From Bacteroidota bacterium (lineage in GTDB: Bacteria; Bacteroidota; Bacteroidia; AKYH767-A; 2013-40CM-41-45), in assembly GCA_016720935.1 (NCBI GenBank), contig JADKJP010000002.1, positions 474,081-538,080 of the forward strand: 64,000 nt of DNA, given 5' to 3'. Positions 26,618 through 35,541 of the stretch are shown here, one piece after another. Under the pieces are notes generated by a model, which searched no databases, was not told the origin of the DNA, and saw only the letters and a program-made list of their open reading frames with translations. The position numbers and the translations under genes are program-made. Position 1 is the stretch's first letter. Every line of letters starts with the position of its first letter.

Positions 26618-28459
26618 TTATTGAAATGCAATGTAGTCCGGTTTTCCGATGATGAAATCCCGGAAACCAAAATCTGAGGTTTTAAAGGTATTTACTTTGA
26701 AGACATCCCTGCCATTACCCGGAATCAGCGGGTAAAAAGCAATGGAAATCTGGAATGTGTTAAATACAAGTTTCTCGTTCAGCATGAGTACTCCTATTCC
26801 TATTTGAGAATATATCCTGCTATTGTTAAAGCCATTCGATTGTGCGCCAAGTATTGCGGCAGAGTAGGTGAGGTAAGGGCCGAAACGAAATCCAAGCACA
26901 CTCCACGGCGCGTAAAACTGGGTTTGAATCGTCAGGATCATTCTGTGGGTACCTGACAAGCCGGAACTGTTGAAGCCATCAAGACCATACCCGTCTTTCA
27001 GCGTCAGGCTGTCATGGGAAAATCGGTTCAGTCCAAAAGTGAAGGACGGCTTTATAAATTGCCGCATTTTCCAATTTCCGATTTCCATCAATCCGGTAAA
27101 ATAGGTGATGCCTGCAGAAATAATTCCTTGTTCCGGTTTTGAACCTCTAATAAAAGTGCCATATTCATAACTTGAACTGAGATATCCCCAGGAATAATAA
27201 TTTCCAAGCGCGAAACGAACACCAACATACTGTCGGATTTCATTATTTCTGATTTGGTGGCCAATCGTCAGGCCAACTACTTGTCCAACCGGAACATCTT
27301 CTGTAGTACCATATTTAAAAATGTATTTATCCTGAAAATATTTTCGGGTAACAACACCGATTCCTGCAAGAAAAAAATCCTCATTGGCATAAACTCTTTT
27401 TGGATCCAAAAATTCAGTCGGCCGGTTAAGGTATCGGATGCGCAGATACCGCATTGTTGTTATGAAATTTGTAGTTCTAACTTCTTCACTATTGCCTTTA
27501 AAGATTTGCAAAGCAAAACCACCCCAATAATCCTGTGTGTTGAATTTATAATCCTGTTGAATGTACTTTTGATCGGCGAGTAAAATCGAATCGGACCTGA
27601 ATTGCTGGGAGAAATTCATTCCCGCTGCCCATTTAGCGAAGGCTGAAAAGAAAGGTCGATCAATGGTTATATTCCGGATATAACTTCTGTGTTCATCAGA
27701 GTCAAAATGAAATGTCGCATTCGTATAGGTATTTCTGATGTTTGAAATGAAATAGTTGGCATTGTATGCATAAGCACCGATGCTATGATTCCATGAATAA
27801 CCAATTTGTAATTCGTGACCTAATCCGGCGAAATTCTTATCGAGAACATTCAATGAGGCTTTGCTCGAGCTGATACCAATTTTCGGAATGATACTCCATT
27901 TGTCCATCTCCCGAATAAAGATATCTACTGAATCGGAATTTTTTGAAACAGGAGAAACTGTAAAGAGAACATCGTGTACGAAGCCGTTTTTGCGCACCAA
28001 TCGCTCCGATTCTCTCACCAGTAAGGAATCGAAGACCTGATTTTCTTTAAAGAGAAGAAAATTGCGGATTGTGAGGTGAAGAGATTTAATGTGTAATGTA
28101 TTCCCGGCACGTAATAAATAGTTATGATTTATTGTTGCCGTATCTCTTATGGATTTTCCAAAAGGATCGAGTGTTTGTATATTAATACTCCGGATTATTT
28201 TTCCTTCAAAAGGCCTGTAGGATTTTTGAATGAGACTTTTGTAAGCACCTTTTTTTGATTTCACAGGCGGTTGTATTGTTGTATCCGCTGAAAATATCAG
28301 TGGATAAAGCAATTTAGCCAGCTTGTGACGTTTCGAATAGGATTCAATATTTCGGTAAACACGATTTGAATCCGGTTTGTCAGGATTGCCTTGTGCTATC
28401 ACAAATTCACTCATACAAAGTGTACAAAATGCAAGCAGGGAGATATGAATTCGCTGCAT
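26618..28459 (-). CDS. BamA/TamA-like outer-membrane protein
   Basis: 613-residue protein with signal peptide (LLAFCTLCMSEFVIAQG). Residues ~85-190 read as POTRA-like repeats (GKIIRSINIQTLDPFG; NHNYLLRAGNTLHI; RKNGFVHDVLFTVSP) and the remainder is rich in alternating aromatic beta-strands ending with an aromatic residue, as expected for a surface-antigen/Omp85 barrel. It is shorter than true BamA, so TamA-like or other Omp85 transport is more likely. It probably forms a unit with yihY downstream. Confidence 0.75.
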   Translation of the reverse strand: MQRIHISLLAFCTLCMSEFVIAQGNPDKPDSNRVYRNIESYSKRHKLAKLLYPLIFSADTTIQPPVKSKKGAYKSLIQKSYRPFEGKIIRSINIQTLDPFGKSIRDTATINHNYLLRAGNTLHIKSLHLTIRNFLLFKENQVFDSLLVRESERLVRKNGFVHDVLFTVSPVSKNSDSVDIFIREMDKWSIIPKIGISSSKASLNVLDKNFAGLGHELQIGYSWNHSIGAYAYNANYFISNIRNTYTNATFHFDSDEHRSYIRNITIDRPFFSAFAKWAAGMNFSQQFRSDSILLADQKYIQQDYKFNTQDYWGGFALQIFKGNSEEVRTTNFITTMRYLRIRYLNRPTEFLDPKRVYANEDFFLAGIGVVTRKYFQDKYIFKYGTTEDVPVGQVVGLTIGHQIRNNEIRQYVGVRFALGNYYSWGYLSSSYEYGTFIRGSKPEQGIISAGITYFTGLMEIGNWKMRQFIKPSFTFGLNRFSHDSLTLKDGYGLDGFNSSGLSGTHRMILTIQTQFYAPWSVLGFRFGPYLTYSAAILGAQSNGFNNSRIYSQIGIGVLMLNEKLVFNTFQISIAFYPLIPGNGRDVFKVNTFKTSDFGFRDFIIGKPDYIAFQ

Positions 28460-28733
28460 TTGTCTGAGTTTTATTTTGGCACTATAAAATTAGTGAGTAA
28501 GAATGAAAATGATATGGAATTTGAAAAAAATGATTTCACTCCACCTGTGGATTCCCGGGTTGTTTAAATCACATTTTATATCTGAATTCTAATATTTCAA
28601 CTTGGAATTTATATATTTTGTTGATTCCATGACATAAATCATTTTATTGAATCGTCGCTTCTTCACAAGATTAAGTTCATGTAATCTAGCTATTGATGAT
28701 CCGGATTTTAAGTCTGTAAAGTTTCTGATGAAA

Positions 28734-29573
28734 TTAAAGTTCAGAAACAAAATCTGACAAATGCCTGTTGAATAGCTCAGATTGTTCAAGATTTGACATG
28801 TGTCCTGCATCGTTAATCGTATGCCAGGTTGAATTTTCGATATGATCGTGAAGGAATTTGGATTGCTCCGGCGGTGCCACGGAATCTTCAGATCCGCAGA
28901 GAATGAGTGTCGGGACTTTAATAAGACCCAGCCCGGAACACATTTCCCAGCGTTGAGCCAAAGCGCTAAGAGTTCCTGTAATTGTAAGCGGTGGTGTAGA
29001 GAGAATCGTGTGTTTCATTTTTTCTATCCAGCCAATGTTGTTATTCAATGATTTTCTGCAAAAAATTGAATTCACAAAATTTTCAGCAAAATCCATATAT
29101 CCTTTCTCAAGGATGTGTTGAATTGTTTTCTCCCGTTTTTCTTTAACCTCAGGTGAATCCGCTAAGCATTGGGTATCACAAAGAACGATTGCTTCGAAGC
29201 GCTCAGGAAAGCGGGCAATCGCATTCAATAAAATATATCCACCCATGGATAAGCCACATACAATTGCTTTTTCTATTTTGAGGCTATCCATCATTCGAAT
29301 CAGATCGTCCGCAAAGAGACTCATACTTGCTTTCGTATTCCCTGCACTTGATTTTCCAAAACCCCTGATATCAAAGGATATGACCCGGTTTATTTTGCTG
29401 AAATAATCCATCTGCGGTTGCCACATTGATTTATCAAATGGAAATCCATGAATGAAAATGATGGGTAGTTTTCCTTCACCCAAATCATCATAATTCAAAA
29501 TTATATCCTGTAATTGAATGTTTAAATTTGTACCCTTATTTACCGTTGATGTATTCATAATTTGATCTTTCAT
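28734..29573 (-). CDS. Alpha/beta-fold hydrolase
   Basis: 279-residue hydrolase. The oxyanion-hole motif FIHGFPFDKSMW (~45), nucleophile elbow CGLSMGGY (Ser ~110), catalytic Asp in LCGSEDSVAPP (~225) and His in NDAGHMSN (~255) complete the triad. No signal peptide. Substrate unknown; the fold covers esterases, lipases and haloperoxidases. It is the last gene of the AI-2E-Dps-MlaEFD run, 30 bases after MlaD, so a lipid-related role is possible. A second Met five codons in could be the true start. Confidence 0.9.
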   Translation of the reverse strand: MKDQIMNTSTVNKGTNLNIQLQDIILNYDDLGEGKLPIIFIHGFPFDKSMWQPQMDYFSKINRVISFDIRGFGKSSAGNTKASMSLFADDLIRMMDSLKIEKAIVCGLSMGGYILLNAIARFPERFEAIVLCDTQCLADSPEVKEKREKTIQHILEKGYMDFAENFVNSIFCRKSLNNNIGWIEKMKHTILSTPPLTITGTLSALAQRWEMCSGLGLIKVPTLILCGSEDSVAPPEQSKFLHDHIENSTWHTINDAGHMSNLEQSELFNRHLSDFVSEL

Positions 29574-29603
29574 TTTTGAAAAATTTTGAATTGCCCTTAA
29601 TGA

Positions 29604-30341
29604 TTATTTCTTGTTATTCTTTTCTTCTTTGGCTTTTTTTTCTTCCTGTTCTTTTTTTAATTTTTCGGCGGCCTTTTGTTTTTTATTGAAATATCCCCTC
29701 AGGAGAATATTGTGTTGAGCTGCCTGCATGTTTTCATCCAGACCTTTGGTGCTTTTTTTCAGGTTCAGCAAAGTCTGGTTCATGTTTTCAGCGAAAGTAG
29801 AGTCCTGGATAAGCCTGCCAATGGTTCCATTGCCATTGTTTATTTTAACCATGATTTCTGCCAGCTGTTGGGAAATGATTTCCGCATTTCCGGCTGTAAC
29901 CTGCAGACTGGCCATAATCGCGTCTGTTTCCACCGGCTCAGCGGAAGATAATTCAGCTCCCTCTTTTGCCAGGCTTGCATCCGCGCTACCTTGTGTTATG
30001 ATCAGCAATCGGTCCCCAATAAGGCCTTCCGATCCGATCGCTACCTCGCAATCGGATTTGATGAATTGTTTTACTTCTTTTTTTACGAGCATGTCTACCC
30101 GAACTGTGGAATCGTTGATGATAGTGATCTTATCGACAGTACCTACATTAATACCGGAAAAACGAATATTGTTTCCTACCTGCAAACCACTCACATTGTA
30201 GAAAGTACTGGTTAGTTTGAATACCGGATTAAACAGGTTTTTTTGTTTCCCGATAATAAATATGGCGAGAACAAAAAGTGCAAGACCTCCGGCGATAAAA
30301 AGCCCGAGTCGTATTTTGAATTTTTGAGTGTGTGTGTCCAT
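29604..30341 (-). CDS. mlaD: MlaD-like MCE-domain lipid-binding protein
   Basis: 245-residue inner-membrane protein: one N-terminal helix (LGLFIAGGLALFVLAIFIIG), one MCE domain (~38-115: VSGLQVGNNIRFSGINVGTVDKI ... VAIGSEGLIGDRLLII), then a helical part and a Lys/Glu-rich tail (QKAAEKLKKEQEEKKAKEEK). MCE proteins form hexameric rings that carry phospholipids between membranes with MlaE and MlaF. The ATPase and permease genes lie directly upstream. Confidence 0.92.
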   Translation of the reverse strand: MDTHTQKFKIRLGLFIAGGLALFVLAIFIIGKQKNLFNPVFKLTSTFYNVSGLQVGNNIRFSGINVGTVDKITIINDSTVRVDMLVKKEVKQFIKSDCEVAIGSEGLIGDRLLIITQGSADASLAKEGAELSSAEPVETDAIMASLQVTAGNAEIISQQLAEIMVKINNGNGTIGRLIQDSTFAENMNQTLLNLKKSTKGLDENMQAAQHNILLRGYFNKKQKAAEKLKKEQEEKKAKEEKNNKK

Positions 30342-30383
30342 GATGAATTAATTGTATTTTTCAGTATTAACCAAGGGGATAAA

Positions 30384-31169
30384 TTATTTGAAAAAGGAGT
30401 GTATTTCCGGATCTGAAGATTTTTCAAACTCCTGAAGGCTTCCTTCCTTATACATTTCACCATCTTTTAACATGACGATACGGTTGCCGGTTGTTTTCGC
30501 GCAAGCGATGTCATGTGTGATGATGATTGATGTTGTTTTGTATTTCTTCTGAACCTCAAGAATCAATGCGCTGATTTCATCTGAAGTCACCGGGTCAAGT
30601 CCGGTTGTAGGCTCGTCGTACAACATGATCAAAGGATCAACTACAATGGTACGTGCCAGACTGATCCTCTTTCGCATTCCTCCTGATAATTGAGAGGGCA
30701 TCTTATTCAGTGTATCAGCCAAACCTACATTGGTGAGTGCTTCGTTGATTTTTTCATCCACTTCGGATGTTGTCATGTTTCTTTTGATCCTTCTCAGAGG
30801 GAACTCCAGATTTTGTTTAACGGTCATCGAATCATACAAAGCCCCGCTTTGGAAAAGAAAACCGATTTTTGTTCTCAGTTCACTGAGTTTTTTGTTTTCC
30901 ATTGTGAGGACATCTTCATTAAAAACAGAAATGGAACCGGAGTCAGATGGGATTAGTCTTGCTATGCATTTGATGAGTACCGATTTTCCTGAACCTGATT
31001 TACCGATAACGACGAGATTCTCACCGGTAAATACTTTCAAATTAATTCCGTTTAAGACCTTCTGATTGCCAAAGGATTTTTTCAAGTCTTTAATTTCTAT
31101 AACGGTTTCCTGATTTTCGTTTGATGAAGCAGGAATGTTCATTTCCGTTGTGGGTGTCGTATCGTTCAT
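30384..31169 (-). CDS. mlaF: MlaF-like ABC transporter ATPase
   Basis: 261-residue ATPase. Walker A VVIGKSGSGKSVLIKC, Q-loop FLFQSGALYD, signature LSGGMRKRISLAR, Walker B LIMLYDEPTTGLDP and H-loop IIITHD are all present. The SGALYDSMTV segment is typical of MCE/Mla ATPases. It drives lipid movement with MlaE (overlapping upstream) and MlaD (42 bases downstream). Confidence 0.95.
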   Translation of the reverse strand: MNDTTPTTEMNIPASSNENQETVIEIKDLKKSFGNQKVLNGINLKVFTGENLVVIGKSGSGKSVLIKCIARLIPSDSGSISVFNEDVLTMENKKLSELRTKIGFLFQSGALYDSMTVKQNLEFPLRRIKRNMTTSEVDEKINEALTNVGLADTLNKMPSQLSGGMRKRISLARTIVVDPLIMLYDEPTTGLDPVTSDEISALILEVQKKYKTTSIIITHDIACAKTTGNRIVMLKDGEMYKEGSLQEFEKSSDPEIHSFFK

Positions 31170-32005
31170 CAGAGCATATCCGTTATTTGTACAGCGATTA
31201 CATCCACAACAATAACAAGCAGGGATCCGAGTACTACGGCTGAATTTGCCGCGACTCCAACACTTTCAGTACCTCTTCCGGCATTGTAGCCTTTGTAACA
31301 ACCTACGATCCCGATCACCGCGCCAAAAAAGAATGATTTGATGACAGCAGGAAAAAAGTCGAGGAATTCAACATGACTGAATGCCTGAGAAAAGAACAAG
31401 GTAAATGAAACATCTCCTTTGAGATTTGTACCAAGCCAGCTTCCGATCATTCCCCATGCATCAGCGTAGAGTATAAGTAGAGGAATCATAATTGTGGCTG
31501 CAATAACACGTGTCACAACAAGGAACCTCATTGGATTTGTGGACGAGACTTCCATAGCATCAATTTGTTCTGTAACTTTCATTGAGCCAAGCTCAGCGCC
31601 CATTCCGGAACCAATTTTGCCGGCGCAAATGAGAGCAGTAATCACAGGGCCCATTTCACGTATCAGTGAAACAGCTACCATTCCGGGCAGCATTGTCACC
31701 GCTCCGAAATCAACCAGCACCGGACGCGATTGAATCGTTAGCACGAGACCCATGATCGCGCCGGTGATGGAAATCAATGGAAGTGATTTGTAGCCGATTT
31801 GAAAACACTGACGAAACAGTTCTTTCCATTCAAAGTGACGTGTAAATGTTTCTTTGATTATTTCCCAAATAAAAAGAAAGCCATCCGCAAGACTTGTTGC
31901 AAACAGACTAATAGCAGACTTTCTCGCGAGTGCCTGATCACTTAACTTCAGGGTTTGCTCTGTCGCGAATCCTTTTATTTTGGTGACTGGTTTAATGATT
32001 GGCAT
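31169..32005 (-). CDS. mlaE: MlaE-like ABC transporter permease
   Basis: 278-residue inner-membrane permease of the MlaE/YrbE family. Hallmarks are LPLISITGAIMGLVLTIQ, REMGPVITALICAGKIGSGMGAELGSMKVTEQIDAMEV (~115-155) and FFFGAVIGIVGCYKGYNAGRGTESVG near the end. Its stop overlaps the MlaF start. No MlaA, MlaB or MlaC gene is in the window. Confidence 0.95.
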   Translation of the reverse strand: MPIIKPVTKIKGFATEQTLKLSDQALARKSAISLFATSLADGFLFIWEIIKETFTRHFEWKELFRQCFQIGYKSLPLISITGAIMGLVLTIQSRPVLVDFGAVTMLPGMVAVSLIREMGPVITALICAGKIGSGMGAELGSMKVTEQIDAMEVSSTNPMRFLVVTRVIAATIMIPLLILYADAWGMIGSWLGTNLKGDVSFTLFFSQAFSHVEFLDFFPAVIKSFFFGAVIGIVGCYKGYNAGRGTESVGVAANSAVVLGSLLVIVVDVIAVQITDML

Positions 32006-32057
32006 GATGATTATTTCTAGTACTTCATTTCTCTGTTTAATTTGGCAATTGAGCGCG

Positions 32058-32543
32058 TCAGTTCATGTACCTTCTCAATATCCATGCAATGGTTTCGTGA
32101 TCTTCCATTAATCCCGTGAGAAGATCGGCGGTGCCTGCATCGCCATACTTATCACCACAAAGATCAATTTGCTTTCTCAGCTGCCGAATTACGGATTCAT
32201 GATCATTAAAAAGTTCTTCCAGCATTTTATTCTGGGACAAATGGTTTCCGTGAGACTCTTTCAATGTGGCGTGTGAAGAAAATTCTTTCATGGAGCCAAT
32301 TGTCTTTGAGCCGAGTTTGCCAATGCGTTCAGCGAGCTCATCAATGTACTCTTCCAGCTGTTTATACTGCTGTTCAAATAGTTTGTGTAATTCCATAAAA
32401 CTTTCTCCGGACACATTCCAGTGAAAATTTCTTGTCTTTATATATAATACCATTTCATCTGAAAGAGAAGTAGATAATAATGTGACGATGTTTTCCAGAT
32501 TTTTGTCGGAAATACCAATGCCGGGTTTGTTTTTTGTTTTCAT
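32058..32543 (-). CDS. dps: Dps/ferritin-like DNA-protecting protein
   Basis: 161-residue four-helix protein. Ferroxidase residues lie in TRNFHWNVSGESFMELHKLFEQQYKQLEEYIDELAERI (His ~42; the Asp/Glu pair near 70), as in Dps. Dps forms 12-mers that store iron, remove peroxide and shield DNA during stress. It starts one base after the end of the AI-2E gene, so it is co-transcribed from motif site 5. Complete in length. Confidence 0.93.
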   Translation of the reverse strand: MKTKNKPGIGISDKNLENIVTLLSTSLSDEMVLYIKTRNFHWNVSGESFMELHKLFEQQYKQLEEYIDELAERIGKLGSKTIGSMKEFSSHATLKESHGNHLSQNKMLEELFNDHESVIRQLRKQIDLCGDKYGDAGTADLLTGLMEDHETIAWILRRYMN

Positions 32544-32544
32544 G

Positions 32545-33633
32545 TTATTTTTTTATAAAACCAAAATTTAATTTACTTGTAGGAACCACATTGCCCAGGA
32601 GAAATCCCCAGGGTTTCAGAGGTTCAATATGATCAAATATCAATTTCAGGATTGCAGTTAAAGGAATGGAAAGAAACATTCCCGGGATACCCCACAGCGC
32701 TGCACCCACGAGGACCACTACCACTGAGACAAGCGCGTTGATCTTCACTTTAGCAGCAACGATACTCGGGATGATGAAGTGATTGTCTATAAATTGAATC
32801 GCGAGGTACACGCCCATGACCATGAGAGGAGCAGTGATGGAATCTTTCGTGATGAAGGCAATAATCATTGGTAAGGCGATCGCGATTACTCCTCCGACGT
32901 AGGGTATTACATTCAGTAATGCACCGGTTACACCAAGAATTATGGCATAATCAATACCTAAGATCAGTAAACCTGTTGAATTCAGAACCGCGATGATCGC
33001 CGCTTCTATCAATAATCCACTCAGGTAACTCTGAATTATATTTTTAGAATTAATCAGCACTTCATATACTTCCGGTTGTTGACTTGATTTGAAGAGTTTA
33101 TTTACAAACTGGAGCAATAAATTTTTGTAATACAGAATCATGAAGAGATATACGGGAAGCAATACAACAATGATGATTACACTGTTTATTGTTGAAACGG
33201 TTTGTCCGATACTGCCACCGAGATTTCGAACAATATCCTCGTTTGTCGCATTTATCCAGGCATGGATCTTATATGTTCTGATGTTGAATTTTTCTGAGAT
33301 CCAGTGAATGAGTTGAACACTGGTTTGGTTGAATTTAACTTTTAACTGAGGATATGTTTCACTCAACAAACTGATCTGAACGGATAAAAACCAGATTAAA
33401 CCAATGGTAAATAAAATGGTAACAAAAACTGATATGAAGATTGCGAAAATTCTATTGAGCCTGTGTTTTGTGAGAAAATTCACGAGTGGATTTAGCAGGA
33501 TCGCAATGATGGTTGCATAAATAAGGGGCAAAATGATTTGTTGGCCTATGAATAGAATAAAAACTGTTGCCACTCCGCCAATAACAATAAATGCATATTT
33601 AGCATAAAATGGAAAATTCAATGTGCTTTTCAT
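32545..33633 (-). CDS. AI-2E family transporter
   Basis: 362-residue inner-membrane protein with about eight helices. Family features include LPLIYATIIAILLNPLVNFL near the start, LLPVYLFMILYYKNLLLQF (~155), GALLNVIPYVGGVIAIALPMIIAF (~236-259) and VGAALWGIPGMFLSIPLTAILKLIFD (~310-335). The AI-2 role of the founding member is not general; others are ion or solute exporters. First gene of a six-gene run (AI-2E, Dps, MlaE, MlaF, MlaD, hydrolase) behind motif site 5. Confidence 0.93.
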   Translation of the reverse strand: MKSTLNFPFYAKYAFIVIGGVATVFILFIGQQIILPLIYATIIAILLNPLVNFLTKHRLNRIFAIFISVFVTILFTIGLIWFLSVQISLLSETYPQLKVKFNQTSVQLIHWISEKFNIRTYKIHAWINATNEDIVRNLGGSIGQTVSTINSVIIIVVLLPVYLFMILYYKNLLLQFVNKLFKSSQQPEVYEVLINSKNIIQSYLSGLLIEAAIIAVLNSTGLLILGIDYAIILGVTGALLNVIPYVGGVIAIALPMIIAFITKDSITAPLMVMGVYLAIQFIDNHFIIPSIVAAKVKINALVSVVVVLVGAALWGIPGMFLSIPLTAILKLIFDHIEPLKPWGFLLGNVVPTSKLNFGFIKK

Positions 33634-33682
33634 TTGTTTACAAGAAAGAAAGCAGGAGGAATGCGTTCATTCTAGCACCTGC

Positions 33683-33748
33683 TAAATTACTTTTTTTGGT
33701 CCGCAGCTCTGTTACACAACTTCCGGATTATGTTACATAATTCACATG
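33683..33748 (-). promoter_or_regulatory. Island motif, site 5 (before AI-2E-Dps-Mla operon)
   Basis: On the minus strand ATGTGAATT then ATGTAAC (TGTAA from 33737), second half TTGTGTAAC (TGTAA from 33716, 21 bases on), then GTAATTTA with TTT from 33686 (30 bases further). The start codon at 33633 follows after about 50 bases. Confidence 0.75.
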
Positions 33749-33791
33749 TCCGGGAATGTGCATTAATTGATAAAAATGTGTGTCTGCTTAT

Positions 33792-33834
33792 ATAAAATGA
33801 AGAGAGCCGTTGAATCCAACGGCCCCCTCTTCAT
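33792..33834 (-). terminator. Rho-independent terminator after the OmpA gene
   Basis: GAAGAG and CTCTTC (33799-33804 with 33827-33832) enclose GCCGTTG and CAACGGC, giving a two-part stem of 13 base pairs. On the minus strand it is followed by ATTTTATAT, a U-rich tail. It lies 24 bases beyond the OmpA stop codon. Confidence 0.75.
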
Positions 33835-33857
33835 CCTAATTCAACATGGAATCAAAC

Positions 33858-35312
33858 TTAGTACGTTGTTTTTAATTCTACCCTTCTGTTTTTTGCTCTT
33901 CCTACACTTGTTTTATTATCGGCGATTGGTTTGGTTTCTCCAAATCCGGTTGCAGTGAGACGTGATTCCATAATTCCTTTTCCCATCAGGTAAGTTTTTA
34001 CAGATTCTGTTCGTTTTTGTGAAAGAGTCATGTTATAAGCATCTTCTCCTCTGTCATCTGTATGTCCTTCAATGATCAAATTCGCAGCTTCATATCGTTT
34101 CAGAATAATGGCCAGCTCATCAAGTTGTACCAGCGATGCGATTTTGAGTTTATCAGAATTTGTTTCAAAGAAAATTTTGCTGGCTATTTGTGTAATTTTT
34201 TTGATGTCTTCCTTCGCAATTTCAGGACAGCCCTTGTTGGCTATAGTACCTTTGATAGCCGGACAGCGGTCTTCATTGTCAGCCACGCCATCGCCATCGG
34301 TATCAGGGCAACCTTTAAGAGCAAGTGTACCCGCTAAATCAACACAGGCATCTTCTTCGTTCACAATACCGTCTTTATCATTGTCAAGCGGACAACCACT
34401 TGCATCCACAACATATCCCGCTTTTGTTCCGGCGCATTTGTCATCTCCATCAGCGACTCCGTCTTTATCGGCATCAGGGCAACCGTTTAACGCGGCCAGG
34501 CCTGCAAGCGCCGGGCATTTATCATCTTTATCTGTAATGCCATCTCCATCGGTATCAGGACAACCTTTTAATTCTGTAAGACCGGCAACATCCGGACAAG
34601 CATCGATATAATCCGCTATTCCATCTTTGTCTTTATCGAGAGGGCAACCGGTGGGATCTACAGCGACTCCGGGTGGAGTGTCAGGGCATTTATCCAGACG
34701 ATCCGCTATACCATCTTTATCCGCATCTTTTTTGTTGCCCAGATTGAATGACAATCCAACCATGTGAAGCAGATATGCGTCATTTTCCGCACCTGTAACA
34801 CCATCTCTTGTATCAGCTGTTGAGTAAAGGAAAGTTTCCTGAACATTCAACATGATAGAAGGTCCCATTCGGAAATTTATTCCGGCACCAAACGATGGTG
34901 CTATAAAATCAACTTTCTTTTCAGTGATGCCAACATTTCTGTCGAACAGCATGGCACCGCCTCCAACAAACAAATATGGACGCACAGGTGAAGCAGGGCC
35001 CAGGATATTGAATCGAAAATTCACTGTCACGGTTGACATATCCCTTCTGAATCTGCCCGCAGGGCGATTGAATCCAATTGCTCCTTTTGTCGCCAGTAAA
35101 TTTATATCAAGGTGACTACCTATATATCTCGAGAGGGAAATACCTCCAAAACCATACAGGGACATGTCTGTCTTATAAAAGTCATTACCCAAATCCCCTT
35201 TGTATTGTCCGGCTCCGCCGTGTAATCCAATGTTCCACTTTTTATCCTGCGTCTGAGCAGAAATCAATCCTGAAAACAGGAGGCAATATGTAATGAGTAA
35301 CAATTTTTTCAT
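33858..35312 (-). CDS. OmpA family protein with thrombospondin type 3 repeats
   Basis: 484-residue outer-membrane protein. A signal peptide (LLLITYCLLFSGLISAQ) precedes an N-terminal 8-strand barrel (~20-195), then about six calcium-binding TSP3 repeats of the type DKDGIADRLDKCPDTP (~197-350), and an OmpA peptidoglycan-binding domain (~375-484) with IIEGHTDDRGEDAYN, LSQKRTESVKTYL and GRAKNRRVEL. It ties the outer membrane to the cell wall. Motif site 6 lies 29 bases before its start and a terminator follows, so it is a single-gene unit. Confidence 0.95.
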   Translation of the reverse strand: MKKLLLITYCLLFSGLISAQTQDKKWNIGLHGGAGQYKGDLGNDFYKTDMSLYGFGGISLSRYIGSHLDINLLATKGAIGFNRPAGRFRRDMSTVTVNFRFNILGPASPVRPYLFVGGGAMLFDRNVGITEKKVDFIAPSFGAGINFRMGPSIMLNVQETFLYSTADTRDGVTGAENDAYLLHMVGLSFNLGNKKDADKDGIADRLDKCPDTPPGVAVDPTGCPLDKDKDGIADYIDACPDVAGLTELKGCPDTDGDGITDKDDKCPALAGLAALNGCPDADKDGVADGDDKCAGTKAGYVVDASGCPLDNDKDGIVNEEDACVDLAGTLALKGCPDTDGDGVADNEDRCPAIKGTIANKGCPEIAKEDIKKITQIASKIFFETNSDKLKIASLVQLDELAIILKRYEAANLIIEGHTDDRGEDAYNMTLSQKRTESVKTYLMGKGIMESRLTATGFGETKPIADNKTSVGRAKNRRVELKTTY

Positions 35313-35336
35313 AATGATCTTTGTGTAAAATTTTCA

Positions 35337-35402
35337 TCAAAGGTCATTCTATTAGATTGTTTCGAGTTATACTATAAATTTTATTTGTTACACAATTCAC
35401 AC
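35337..35402 (-). promoter_or_regulatory. Island motif, site 6 (before the OmpA gene)
   Basis: On the minus strand GTGTGAATT then GTGTAAC (TGTAA from 35392), second half TATAAC (from 35371, 21 bases on; one mismatch), then GACCTTTGAT with TTT from 35341 (30 bases further), the best -7 box of the ten. Confidence 0.78.
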
Positions 35403-35541
35403 TTTTCAAATGTTAAGGATTTCCCTTATCAAATATTGATATGAATTGTTTTGAAGGTAAAGAGTATAAAATGAATTGTGTACCTTTGAAATCACATTAT
35501 TGAATCGAGTCCGTAAATTAAATTTTAAAAATTGCGGATAG

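Noticed and set aside
32545..33633. Quorum-sensing role for the AI-2E protein
   Set aside because: The family name comes from one member; nothing here indicates autoinducer transport.
35435..35488. An eleventh copy of the island motif before the second AraC gene
   Set aside because: A TACCTTTG box is present, but the upstream halves (GGTAAA and no first half) match too poorly.
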